Source of the DNA: Odontesthes bonariensis | Lineage: Eukaryota > Chordata > Actinopteri > Atheriniformes > Atherinopsidae | Length of the DNA stretch: 64,000 nucleotides | Reading direction: 5' to 3' | Assembly: GCF_027942865.1 (NCBI RefSeq) | Contig: NC_134515.1 | Coordinates: 3,604,839-3,668,838, forward strand | Part shown: piece after piece, positions 35,401 through 47,330 of the stretch | How positions within the stretch are numbered: position 1 is the stretch's first letter | Layout: every line of letters starts with the position of its first letter | Notes under the pieces: generated by a model | What the model was told of the DNA's origin: nothing | The model's database searches: none | The model's input: only the letters and a program-made list of their open reading frames with translations | Translations under genes and position numbers: made by a program

Positions 35401-38400
35401 CTTATTGAGATACTTCTAGACTTAGTAGGTTTGATTTTCATACCAGCCCACTTTAGATTTTTATTAAGTCTCTCAAGTATTCTCTTCATACATGGCACTG
35501 TTGTAGTCACCAACGTCATATCATCCATGTATGCTCTAATTGGTGTAAGGCGCATGCCATCCTGACGTCTCTCTCCACCTACAACCCACTTGGAAGCTCT
35601 AATAATTATCTCCATCGCCATTGTAAATGCTAATGGAGAAATAGTACACCCTGCCATAATGCCTATTTCTAGCCTCTGCCAACCTGTTGTGAAACCTGCT
35701 GTACTTAGGCAGTCTAATATCCTGAAAATATGCTCTTACTAAGTTAACAACTATTACAGGCACTCCAAAATACTCAAATGCTTTCCAAATAAGGCTATGT
35801 GGCACTGAAACAAATGCATTTGCTAGATCCAGAAATATAACTTGCAAGTCTTTTTTCTCAATCTTGAATCTGATGCCAAATCATGCTAGTGTGCTTTAAA
35901 CACCCTGCGAAACCTGGTATTCCTGCCTTCTGCACAGTATCTATCAAGCTATTCTTTTCTAAATAACTGGCTAATCTCTGTGCAACTAAACTAAAGAAAA
36001 TCTTCCCCTCTTCATTTAGGAGAGAGATCATCCGGAACTGACTCAGGTCCGAGGCCTCTTTCTCCTTTGGAATAATAACGCCTCCTGCCCTACGCCATGC
36101 TCTAGGAATAACCTGTTTCTCCCAAACTATTTTTAATTGCCTCCACTAAAACTTGAGGACATCAGGTGCACTTTTATAAACCCGGTAGGGGACTCCATTT
36201 GACCCTGGGGCCGCCGAAGCCTTTGCACGCCTGACTACCTCCTCAACCTCCTTCCACCTAGGTGGTCTAACGTCCATCTTATGAGCTATCTCTCCTAACG
36301 GTGGCATGTCAGGTGGAAGGCCTACTACTCTACGCTGTTCAAGATCTGAATATGTATTTCTTAGATACTCTTCCACCTCTGACTTTGTTGCCTTAAGCTG
36401 CCCTCCCTTTTCCTGGTTAAACAATCCTTTTTACAAACTTGAACGGATCCCTGTAAAATGCCGTTCTTACATATTCTTTCTTCTGTCTCTTTTTCCTAAT
36501 ATTTTCCGCCCTTCTGAGTATTGCTAGCCTGCCTCTCGATTCTTCCTGCAAAACATTAATTCCCTCTCTCTCTTCTTCTGTATCTTTTTTCCACTGCTTT
36601 CTTAAATTTCTTCTTTCCTTAACCAATTTCTCCATCTCTTTTTGCCGTCTAGACTTAACTAAATGTACTGTTTCAACCCTCTTTCTATCTTGCACCCCAA
36701 ATCTTTCTACACAATAGGAGTAAATTATATCTCCCATCTTCTCTAGCCTATCGCTTGCATTTCCTCCTAACCTACCCAATATTATTGACAAATCTTTATT
36801 GACTGCCTCCCATTCTTTGTTACTATTTGCCCTAGGCCACTTAACTCTAGCTTTCTGCTCCATATTTCTCTCTCTAACTGGCCTGTTCACCTCAGTATCA
36901 GCTGCATCCCTTCTTAGAACCTCCTCCTCCCCCTCCGTAGCTGTGTTATTGATATCCTTCGGACTGTGGTTTTCTACCTGCCGCTGGACTTCATCCGGCT
37001 TACTCGACTGACTTCTTAAAAAGTACTGATCGATTCGGCCACACTGCCCTTCCTTTACCACACATCTCTTTCTTCCCTGATGCATTTTAAGGCCTCTAAC
37101 TGATGTTTCTTTCTGCCAGCCACAAGGACAAACCTGAAGCTTACTTCCCTCTGGTCTACCACTTTTATTTACGCTCTCTTTCCTCTGAGAATTGTTCTGG
37201 TCAGTTCTAGCCCTAGAGAATAGGTCCGTGCCCCTATCCTTCACTGAGTCGTGTATCCACCTCATAGTCATGTTCGTTCCAGGGAAGTGAATTGATTACA
37301 GATTGATCTCTGGTGGGCCTGTTACTGTTTAATATCAACATCATTAGGAATGTTGTCCCACCAAAATGAGCGGTTGCTCAATTTGTCTCAGACTTTTTCA
37401 TCCCACCACATGTCATCCATCACTTGGCTGCTTCAGCTGTTTATTTATCGCTTTAACTTTGATTCATTTCCAACTCCGTTAGCTCCTTTTAGTCAAGTTA
37501 AACCTCTGCTGCTTGTCAAATTCAAACATTTTCAATGAGTGTGCGACTCATCTGGTGGATTGATTCTGCGTCGTCATGGCAACTGTACCTTTTTTTCAGG
37601 ACATCCACAGTGCCTTTCTGAGAGCACTTTGTGTTGGTGAGCTGCTCTGAAGGTCTGCCCTCACTGCAGGTCTCTGTGTCCAAACGTCCATACAGAGCTG
37701 ACTGCACGATGATCACGCCATCCTCTGTTTCACAGAAAACACAGGAAGAAGATTTAATAATCCCAATCATCTTTATTTGATCCCAATAAAACTTCATTTT
37801 TCCATCACATAAAAAAGAAAATGAATTAAATAAATTAAAATAATTCAAATCTCTTGAAGTGAAAATGTATGTCAAGTAGATAATGGTGTAAGACCCCTTA
37901 AATAACTTATAGAAATAATAACTGTCTATGTTTCATTTATGTTTTATCAAGAAATCCAACATCTAAGCTTCCTGGTTTTACATCAGCCTCAGTTTCTTTC
38001 AGACAGACAGAGGCAGCTCCTGGTCCATGTGAGTTCAGCTGAGTTCTCTGCACAGACGCTGTCTTTAACCCTCTATGGTACGCATTATGATCCCCGTTGG
38101 TAAAAAAATGTTTTGGGTGTTTTTTTGTCTTAAAATAGACCAAGTAAACTTAATCAAGAGACATTTTTAAAAAATATAATTTTTTTAGTAGTTTTTAGGG
38201 TTTGTTGCCATACGGCAACACGGTACGATAGTGGAAAGTAATGAAAACAAGAGAGTTTTGTTTAAAATTGTAGTAACACTTATTTAAAAACTCATGTTAT
38301 AGTCTCAACAATCCACAGTAGCCTGAATAGTTAAGAATGCATCTCATTTGAAAGTAAAAACCATTTAAAAAGACATTTGTCATAGTTTAATTCAAATTTT

Positions 38401-41400
38401 TGTGCTATATCACTGTGTGCTATAGCGACTTGGAGATCTACACTGCTGAACCAGTTATCAAAAAACAGCTTGTGGGACTGGTTTTCTGGGACTATGCTCG
38501 CAAGTCGTAAAACGATGTTGCCACTTGCACACTTAATCCTAATTCATCTTCACTACCATCTACTGGGAGGGCTAGTTTTGTTTTCTCCCGTGAGAAACCA
38601 TAAAATATTGTTGCATTCATTATGTAAATGGAAGAAAGATGTGAAGAAAGATGTGTCAAATATCATAATATGCAATGCCGAAAGGATTCGCAAAGTGCAT
38701 TATTATAGTAGACTATAGAAGATCAGTGTACACCAATGAAATTTCTATTGACTTTACTACAACAGTGAAATGTGTATCTGTCAAATTGATGGTTGATTGA
38801 TGCTTTTGAACAATATAGGCCTATAACTAAATACAAAATGTTATCAACATGCCAGGCTAGCAATTCATAATGGTACGGTGTTGCCATATGGCAACATACA
38901 CATTTTAACATTTTTCTATTATTTAATGATCAAGTACAGTGCAATAAACTACAGAATAATGAACTTAACTTGCCTTTTATTGAATATATATTTTTTTACC
39001 AGTTGAAAAATGTCATTAAAACACTTTTTTTAGCTGTTTTTGAGGAGTCAATTGTTGAGGCTCCTCCCTGTGAAGATGTCTGCAGAAAAGGGGTTCAAAA
39101 TAGCCTCCAGAAAGTCATGTGACAGATTTAAACACTGCTATTGGTTTACTTAGAACCCCACCTCTCTTTTAATGCATTGCATCATAACTGGGTATGTATT
39201 GTCTATGAGTAGAAGGCTTAAAATGGGTTTGTTGCCAAATGGCAACGTCGTACCATAGAGGGTTAAGCTGCTTTAATGCTGATTCTGTGGTTATAAAATC
39301 AGGATTTTATTAGAGCAGAGCGACAGTCTGGAAATGCTTTAAGTGAGCTGACACGTAGTCCTAATGGGCTGATTTTAGTCCAAGTTTTGAGAAAAGAAAC
39401 AGAAAAATATGTGAATCGGAGCAGCTTTACTGGGAATTCAGCTGGATTAATAAACACTTTACAGTTTTTTCCTGAAAGATGCAGAAATGTTAAACTTTTT
39501 GGCCTGTATAAAGCACCAAGCACCATCAGTCTATTTATATATCTATGATTCATGTATTTTGTGTTTTGCATTTTCCTATGTTTCGGGGTTTCTTATGTTC
39601 TGATGGACAACCAGGAGGTCATCCGGGAGGTCGGCCAGAGGAGCTCCTGATGATCCAAAACCACAGTAAAAACAGTAGAAAAACAAGGCCTGAGACATGG
39701 ACATGAAACAATGATCCGACAGGGAATAACTGAAACCAAGGAGTTAATATACTGAGGGAGTAAATACTACAAAATAAAACAGGAAGTGAACTAAATAAGG
39801 AGTAAGAATCTATCTATCAGTCTATCTAAGATAAGATGAGAAGTAAGAATAGAATCGACTTGTTTACTTTGACTTGTTTTCCAGCAAACTTTTGAGTGTG
39901 CTGGAGCTGCTCAGTCGTACCGCAGCTCATGCGCTGGACATTGTGACTGTCATCGCAGGTGATCACTCTCTCTGTGGTTATGGCGGTCCCAGCGAAGGGA
40001 AACGGTTCTTCGGCTCCGGCAAAACCTGGAATGAAAAGCAAAATGTTTGGTGAATAGTTACTCCATAAAAGAGAAAATATGTTGGTTATGGTGCTGAAGC
40101 AGCTCTCTCACCTACACTTTCTTTTCAGGTTGATATAAATAAATACATGTAGAAATATTTATTTCATTAAATGGTGGAGGGAGCTGCATCAACAAAGACT
40201 GCTGACAAGATAACAAATCAAAAGGTCAGATCTCCACTTTCTGGGTTAAGAGTCGCCTCCCTCAGCATTGTAAACTATACAACTCTGAATAATATGGCAT
40301 GCATTAAAGTTACTTATAGAGTCAAAACAAAGCTTGATTAAGTGTAAAAAGTTTGGATTCCCTCCTGTGCCTCACAATGGCTTGGTTTTACAGAACAGAA
40401 TGAAATGTGTATTGACCTGAACACGTCAGCAAAGATGATGCTGCCAGCACTGAAAAGAGAAAAGAAACCTCAGTGTTAGTTGATTCACTTGTCCTGTTAC
40501 TTCTGTTTAAAGCTGCTTTAGCATTGGGCTTTTCCATGTCGAGTCAGACAAATTTATTCCACTTCCCCATGAATGATGATGATCATGGTGATCACACCAT
40601 CAGGCTGCAGTGAAACAGTAAAGTCTGAGGGCAGAGACGAAGGAATGCAGGAACGGCTCAGATCACAGAGTCAAAACCTGGAGACATTTCAGTAGCATGA
40701 ACTACAGCTTTCATAAGGAGGGTGAGAGGGAACAGGTGGATGGATGATCAGAACATCCAGGATTTTTATGCACAAGGGTCAGTTTCACTGTGCTCAGAGT
40801 TTGTACTGAAACATGAATGTGCATCATGTTTGCACCTTCACCATCAAACATCATGTAAAATCTTCATATCTTTAAAAATCATAAGGCTCGGTATGATTAC
40901 TGGTTTTCATCGTAGACTGTATCTTTAAGGATTGAGATGACATTTGCTGTGAGTTGGCGCTCTATAGATAAAATCAAATTGAATTATATAATCACAAGTG
41001 AAAACAGTGCTTTGCCCTGAGAAGAGACAGAGGTCCCATCACTATCCCCACCTCAGTTCTTTCTCTTTAACTTCACAGGCAAAACCTGAAGAAACTGAAA
41101 AGACTTTCATGCTCACAGGTTAAAAATGATCATTTGGCTGATGGCAGATACAGGTTGTTTTTGTCTCTTTTAACACTCTGGAGTCTAAGAACCCGCCGGC
41201 GGGATTTTTGACACTTCTCCAAAAACACATCTGTAACTCTGTGAGTTTTTGTCATTCAAACATATAAGTGACACCATTAAAAACCTTGAAACTTATACTT
41301 TTCAAATATATATATATTAAAATAAATTATATAGCTGGCCCTTTTTAAAGAGAGTGAAAAGAAATCTTTGGATTTTCTGTACTCTCTGACTGCAGCAGCC

Positions 41401-42442
41401 TCCTAGGCCACACCTATCGCTATTCACATGTAAAGTACCAGGTGATTGAGTGGCTATTCACAGGTGAGAACACGCCCCATTCAGCCAGCATAAACAGACA
41501 ATTATCACATGGAGAGTGACAGGGGGGTGGGGGCAATCAGGGGTGTTACACACCCATCTAATTAGGATTCAACTAACAGAGACACTGCCTTGAGTTACAA
41601 TGACTTTTTTACAGTTTGTGTGGAAACAACAAAACATTTCTGACTGCACTTTTTACTTTAATGCAGCCAACACTTTTGTTTACAAGGTTCAACCTTCAAA
41701 AGTCTTGGCTGGATATATTTATAGTGTGTTTTCTTGCACTGTTTGAAGACCTCTAAAACTTGTTATTTGTACAGTTGTGTTTCCCCTCAATTTAAATAAA
41801 ACTTGTTTGTATTACATTCACTTTACTCTTATATTATCTTTTGTTAGGCTTTTCAGAATACAACCATATGTGTCACTTTTGCATAGATGTTTACAGTTAG
41901 TTTAAATACTTGAAAATGTCAAGGTGTTGCAAACTGTCTCTGAAAGGCCTCAGACTCCAGAGGGTTAAAGCTGTGAAATAATTAAATATGCCTCATAAAC
42001 ACAAGTATAAGCATTTCATCCCCGACTAAACTTTTATTCATTCATTCATTTATTCATTCATTCATTCATTCATTCATTCATTCATTCATTCATTCATTCA
42101 TTCACACAATGTATCAACAGACCTTTCACATAGAAGAATCCTCTGTGTAAATGAATAAGTTTCTGAATACCTTTTAGCTTTCATGGCTGAGATTTTTTTC
42201 AATGATGTGACGTTAAAACTTTTTTCCATCGCAGAAAAAAAGAAAAATGAATCAAGTGATTTAAAATAAGTCAAATCTCTTAAAGTGTAAACACATGTCA
42301 GGTAGATGATGGTGTAAGACCCATTAAAGAACGTATAGAAATAATAATTTCCTCTGTCTCCTTCTATGTTTTATCAATAAATCAAACATCTACAGTCAGC
42401 TGTGTACTTACGCAGTGAGATGCTCAGTCTGGTGCAGAACAT
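32448..42442 (-). CDS. L-rhamnose-binding lectin, two SUEL domains (RBL2)
   Basis: Tandem paralogue of RBL1. Exons on the minus strand: 42442-42412, 40449-40417, 40025-39921, 37724-37589, 33154-33045, 32964-32920, 32820-32688 and 32601-32448. All are GT-AG, totalling 747 bp and 248 aa. Signal peptide, both SUEL domains, and the YGR and DPC motifs are all present. Only three residues differ from RBL1 (G97D, H114N, I243T) among seven base changes, so the frame appears maintained. Intron 3 gained a 1.2-kb piggyBac-like element (38069-39262); intron 4 shares the SINE and broken LINE with copy 1. The C-terminal read-through tail and the cryptic GTAAGT are conserved. The binding role is inferred from the family. 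Confidence 0.9.
33465..33659 (-). mobile_element. tRNA-derived SINE in RBL2 intron 4
   Basis: Orthologous copy of the SINE at 2872-3084 with a shorter A/T tail. The B box GGTTCGAGTCC is intact. Confidence 0.85.
33830..37250 (-). mobile_element. Broken RLE-type LINE in RBL2 intron 4
   Basis: Duplicate of 3250-6720. It keeps the endonuclease stretch that copy 1 has lost (about 34210-34145; [16 protein letters not shown]). Instead it has a deletion of roughly 210 bp in the RT-downstream region, filled by 63 bp of L2 LINE sequence (35078-35140). The N-terminal zinc finger (near 37140-37070) and YMDD (near 35530) are present. Frameshifts at about 36420 and elsewhere make it a pseudogene. Confidence 0.85.
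35078..35140 (+). other. Templated 63-bp filler from an L2 LINE at a deletion junction
   Basis: Starting TTGGACCCCTTCTGTTCACT, this patch matches 19509-19571 and about 49152-49214 of the L2 LINEs exactly, but sits in an unrelated LINE. Next to it ACAGTGGCCACA is repeated with small slippage. It replaces about 210 bp that copy 1 still has (about 4412-4625). The pattern fits break repair with copying from a distant template. Confidence 0.75.
38069..39262. mobile_element. piggyBac-like MITE in RBL2 intron 3
   Basis: Ends CCCTCTATGGTACG / CGTACCATAGAGGG, flanked by TTAA (38065-38068, 39263-39266). Copy 1 has the empty site with a single TTAA near 7537. It has no transposase; an 82-codon plus-strand stretch (38470-38718) resembles nothing known. 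It contains three palindromes of the type GTTGCCATAYGGCAAC, at 38204-38219, 38880-38895 and 39231-39246, each next to GTACC/GGTAC. Confidence 0.9.
41174..41964. mobile_element. piggyBac-like MITE (B1)
   Basis: Counterpart of 9445-10237, in RBL2 intron 1, with TTAA on both sides (41170-41173, 41965-41968). Confidence 0.8.
42035..42105. repeat. (ATTC)n microsatellite
   Basis: Copy 2 version of the ATTC tract at 10308, slightly longer. Confidence 0.95.
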
Positions 42443-42499
42443 GGTGTCAGGAGATGTGGTCGGAGGTGCTGAAATGAAGGGGATGAAAAAGACTCCGGC

Positions 42500-42507
42500 T
42501 ATTTATT
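42500..42507 (-). promoter_or_regulatory. TATA-like box of RBL2
   Basis: The minus strand reads AATAAATAG about 58 bases before the RBL2 ATG, as in RBL1. Confidence 0.5.
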
Positions 42508-43099
42508 CTGCTGGGGTTAGAGCCATCTTACGACACACGAATACAAAGTATGGGGAAATAATCTTTTACTGACGTGTTGCATAGATTAAATCAGAAAACA
42601 AAAATGCTGTAACTGGTCCAAGAAAACCAAAATGCCATGAAGTGAACATCAGTTACACAACAAAAACATCACCTGAACAAATGTGCAAAAAAAGGAAGAT
42701 ATTTCTGCATGTTTCGAAAGAGGGACAATTGATCAACAGCACTTTTTTAATTGGACATTTTTAACAACTGCAGCTGTTATTTAGAATAAATTAATTTAAT
42801 AAAGCGAACATATTCCATGGTTCAGTTTCCTCTCTTATACGTCTCCACAAGTTCCCAAAGAATGACCAGGAACTACAAAACGATATGTTGAAAAAGGTTC
42901 ATGAGGGAAGGCGGTTGGACGGTGGCGTTACTCTGAACTGTCGTGTTCAGAGAACAGAGTCTGAGACCCATCTGACCCAATCTGTTAAAGGTCAGGCAAA
43001 AAAAATACAGGGTTTAGGTTAGTTATGGTTACAGGCTGGTATCATATCACCTGACTCTAGAATACTTTGGTATCCAGAAGAGTTCATGGTGGACTCAAT

Positions 43100-44715
43100 G
43101 GGCCTCATGCAAGAACATTTTCGTATTTTTATTCTAAATTTCTCTCACTTTTTTCGTACGAAAGTCTCGTACGAACACGCCACGTCAGATTCAACAAACG
43201 CTCTTAACTTCGGAAAAAGTGAGTAAACGACCTGCGTAAATGATGAATGCCACCCGTGCGTATTTAAGTGCATGTGCACGAGGATAGTAAATTTGCATAC
43301 TCCACGCCCAAAATGATACCATATAAGGCTGTGCTTCCTCTCTCCTGTGCCAGGAAGTCATGAAAACGGCATCAAGGCACAAAAAGAACAACTTTAGGGG
43401 CTCTGAGACTGAAGTTCTGCTTTCAGAGATCCAAAAGGGAAAATCTGTCCTTTTTAGCAGAGTCAGCAGTGGAATTACGGAACCTGCTAAAGCGAAGAAA
43501 TGGGAAGCAATTACGAGTGCTGTTAACTCTGTGTCACCGAAATAAAAAAGAAATGGTTTAATATGAAAATGGCTTAAAAAAAACAAAAACGTCTCGCCAT
43601 GGCCAGGCGCTCGATGATTGCAACTAAAGCCGTGCAATCAGTTGTTGCCTCATCATGATGGCTCTTTGATGGGGCGGTCCATGAGGGGGGTCTTCTGGCA
43701 CCACACCTTCTGGTCTGCCTGGGCTGGTTCAGGTAGTAGGAGACCCTCGTTCATGGCAATATTGTGCAAATCTGGGATGACTTCTCTGGGCTATAGAGCA
43801 GTTTGCCCCCCCCCCCCCCCCCCCCCCCCCAGCCGTACCGAGACACACCCACCTGGCCTTCAGCTCAGTGCGCTCCACGACAGCACGGGTGCTTTGATGC
43901 ATATATGTGTGCAGTCTATTGCCCCGATTATGTTTGGCAGTCCAGCCACGGCATGAAAGTCCCTCTTAATCTGTACTTGTTGGACAGCGGTGTATGGGAA
44001 TCTGATGTACCATGGGTGATAAACTGAGATGAGAGTTTTGATGAACAAGCGGAGCGCACGACTCACAGAGGACTGGGACACCCCCGATCTGTCTCCAATC
44101 TCCCTCTGAAAGGTTCCAGTGGCCAAAAATCCAAGGGTGGTGAGGACCTGGACGTGTGGTGGAATTGGGTTTGATCGGCGTCTTTCTCTCTGGACTTGTG
44201 GCTCTACCAAGCTACATATTTGTAGCAGCACAGTCCTTGGCGATCTAAATCACGATGTCAGCCATTCGTCTGTCTCCGCAAGGATATCTACACGTTCTCG
44301 GAACACACGCTTTCTTCCAAGAGCCTGACGTGCTAATGCATGCAAAAGTAGCAAGTCAGCTGGTTACACTTCCCATTGACCTTGTTATATACAGAGTCAA
44401 TTAACCTTTAATTAGTGCATAATTTAAGTAAAACAGAATAATGTCAGCATAATTATGGGGTATAATGTATATTTATTTATGTTTGCTTCAAAGTAATTAA
44501 ATATACAATCCATTAGTCAAGCAAACTTGATTGGAATAACAGCGGACTATTTTACGAAACTCCTACAACAGCTCTGGATCACTCGTAATTCTGTTCGTAC
44601 CTGAAAGAAAACGTAAAATACAAAAAGATTGGTGAATGCGCAAATTCTCTTAAATCACTCGTACACACGATTTAAGAACAAATCTGTGCGTACGAACGGT
44701 TGTTGCATGAGGCCC
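43100..44715. mobile_element. PIF/Harbinger element B1 inside Tc1
   Basis: Counterpart of 11369-12963. Its nuclease fragment (44231-43860) keeps the catalytic aspartate (GAIDCTH), unlike the three other family members here. The plus-strand Myb fragment is at 43360-43545. A run of 25 C at 43806-43830 replaces the short C run of the other copies. Confidence 0.85.
43806..43830 (+). repeat. Homopolymer C(25)
   Basis: Pure C run inside the Harbinger element; the other copies have six C at this place. It may be a real expansion or an assembly effect. Confidence 0.9.
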
Positions 44716-45047
44716 AATGACTGCAAGGTGCCCAGGTCCTGTGGCTGCAGAACCAGCCCAGATCATCAGCCCTCCACCACCATGCTTGACAGCTGGTGTG
44801 AGGTGTTTGTGCTGATATGCTGTGTTTGGTTTCCTCCAAACGTGCTGCTGTGCATTATGAGCAAACATCTCCACTTTGGTCTGCTCTGTCCAAAGGACAT
44901 TGTTCCAGAAGTCTTGTGGTTTGTTCAGATGCAGCTTTGCAAACCTAAGCTGTGCTGCCATGTTCTTTTTAGAGAGAAGAGGCTTTCTCCTGCAGCCCTT
45001 CCACACAAGCCAAACCGGTTCAGTCTGTTTCTTACTGTGCTGTCATG

Positions 45048-45120
45048 ACCTTTAACCTTTAACATGCTGACTGAGGCCTGCAGAGTCTGAGATGCAGCTC
45101 TTGGGTTTCTGACCTTGGGG
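45048..45120. repeat. 75-bp minisatellite, 1 unit
   Basis: Single unit in copy 2 where copy 1 has two (13294-13445). Confidence 0.8.
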
Positions 45121-45595
45121 TTAACTTGCTGGGACGTCCACTCCTGGGAAGATTGACAGCTGGAACTTGACAGGCAGGAAGAAACTGATTGAATGCTTTC
45201 TAACTTCCTTTAAAAGTTGGATGACATTCAACCAGTTTCTTCCTGCCTGTCAAGTTATGATCGTATCTGCTTGACCTGGGTTACCCTGACATAAAAAAAC
45301 AAAAGGCCTTATGTAAGTTCTGCTCTGTATTAGAATTAAGAGTAAAAAAAAAAGAAAACTAACAACCAGAAAGTTACTGTAGTTTCTGAATGACCTCAGT
45401 GTTCAGATCTGAGTATTTAACTTAAAAACAGAGCTTAAACACAATCAGATATGAGTAATGATCCATCTAAAAAAAAAAAAATCCTCTTTTATTTTTAAAC
45501 CTGTTGTGTTTTTGTGATATTGATGAATATCTGAGTAATGAGCGCATGTAAAACAAATTATTAATTATTTCTGTTGAACCTAACCCATGTTTTTA

Positions 45596-45942
45596 TCTGG
45601 ATTTGTGCTCCAGGAAGTAATTAAAACATTGAGTGGACGTGAACACAGCCGCTTGTTTTCCAGTAAGACGATCTGTACTCAAGGAAGTAAACAGCATCAA
45701 AGCCTCATCAGGAAGAAAACTTTAATCTGTGAGGCTCATTCCAAAAATTCCTCTTCAGGTGCGCCGCAGGGGAGGAGTCGTCTGTTAACTCAGGACCTTC
45801 CTGCAAACGCTGGCACGGCACCAGGTGGTTATCACAGCAACCTTCCCTGCAGCCTGGGTGGTGAGCAGCACTTGGAAAGGTTCTGACCACTTCTGATGGT
45901 TCCACTTCTTGGTCCTCATCACAACCCCGTCACCAGGCTTAT
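45596..45942 (-). pseudogene. Endogenous retrovirus integrase C-terminus remnant (copy 2)
   Basis: Same degraded integrase-tail remnant as 13920-14266, again abutted by a piggyBac-like element. It lacks any other retroviral domain and is non-functional as seen. Confidence 0.5.
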
Positions 45943-47330
45943 CACTCTGGAGTCTAAGAACCCGCCGGCGGGATTTTTGACACTTTTCAAAAAACAAATC
46001 TGTAACTTTGTGAGTTTTTGTCATTCAAACATATAAGTGACACCATTACAAACCTTGAAACTTATACTTTTCAAATATATATATATTAAAATAAATTTTA
46101 TAGTTGGCCCTTTTTAAAGAGAGTGAAAAGAAATCTTTGGATTTTCTGTACTCTCTGACTGCAGCAGCCTCCTAGGCCACACCTATCGCTATTCACATGT
46201 AAAGTACCAGGTGATTGAGTGGCTATTCACAGGTGAGAACACGCCCCATTCAGCCAGCATAAACATGGAGAATGACAGGGGGGTGGGGGCAATCAGGGGT
46301 GTTACACACCCATCTAATTAGTATTCAACTAACAGAGACACTGCCTTGAGTTACAATGACTTTTTTACAGTTTGTGTGGAAACAACAAAACATTTCTGAC
46401 TGCACTTTTTACTTTTATGCAGCCAACACTTTTCTTTACAAGGTTCAACCTTCAAAAGTCTTAGTTGGATATATTTATAGTGTGTTTTCTTGCACTGTTT
46501 GAAGACCTCTAAAACTTGTTATTTGTACAGTTGTGTTTCCCCTCAATTTAAATAAAACTTGTTTGTATTACATTCACTTTACTCTTATATTATCTTTTGT
46601 TAGGCTTTTCAGAATACAACCATATGTGTCACTTTTAGATAGATGTTTATAGTTAGTTGAAATACTTGAAAATGTCAAGGTGTTGCAAACTGCCTCAAAG
46701 TCTCTGAAAGGCCTCAGGCTACGGCTACACGGAAACGTTTTTCACTGTAAACGATACTTTTTCTTATCGTTTCGCTGTCGCGGCCACACGGAGCCGGCGT
46801 TCCCACTACCCCAAAACGATAGTTTTTGAGAACGGGTTCCAAAGTGGGAAGATTCGAAAACGATACCGTTTCGTTTCCATTGTTACAGCTAAAACGTTTT
46901 TGCGTCAGTCAGTCACATGGCAAACGCAGTGACGTATACACATACGTCAGTGACCAGAACAAAAAGCAGCTTCCATTCAAAATCCGGAAGAAGAAGACAA
47001 CACAACAAGGACAGACAGCGATCATCATGGACCCCACAACATTGATAGCAGCACTGCTGCAGACGATTGTTGAAGGAACAACTATCGCGCTGGTAGAAGT
47101 AGGGGCGTACACGCATGCGCATTGCTTCTTCTATTGTTCTGGTATAACCGGTGGGGGTGGCTTACAGCGCACCTAGAGGTGTTTCGTGTGTACTACATCG
47201 TTTTTCAGCAAGCGTCGCGTTGTCATGTGGACAGAGAAGCCCCCCTGTGTGGTCGAAATCGTTTTCGTACCCGTTTTAAAAAAAAACCTTGTTTCGTTTT
47301 CGTGTAGCCGTAGCCTTAGACTACAGAGGC
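45943..47330. mobile_element. piggyBac-like MITE (B2), carrying a nested MITE
   Basis: Counterpart of the element at 14267. The left target is TTAT and the right is TTAA after 47330. It is interrupted about 15 bases from its right end by the TIR element 46717-47315; the empty site is visible in the three relatives. Confidence 0.8.
46717..47315. mobile_element. Harbinger-type MITE nested in piggyBac
   Basis: Ends GGCTACGGCTACACG / CGTGTAGCCGTAGCC with 3-bp target duplication TCA/TTA, a size typical of PIF/Harbinger. It contains a plus-strand stretch beginning MDPTTLIAALLQTI (47028 on) that may be the relic start of a transposon protein, but no intact gene. Confidence 0.75.

Larger units (their letters stand above)
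42730..45047 (-). mobile_element. Tc1/mariner-like element B1, split by Harbinger
   Basis: Counterpart of 11000-13293. The transposase fragment at 45006-44716 reads WTEQTKVEMF, with D to E in the position read as WTDQ in copy 1. It is a pseudogene. Confidence 0.75.

Noticed and set aside
38470..38718. 82-codon open stretch in the piggyBac-like element
   Set aside because: No resemblance to a transposase; probably chance in a non-autonomous element.
43803..44027. Polyproline protein
   Set aside because: It arises from the C(25) run in a transposon; there is no start context or family.
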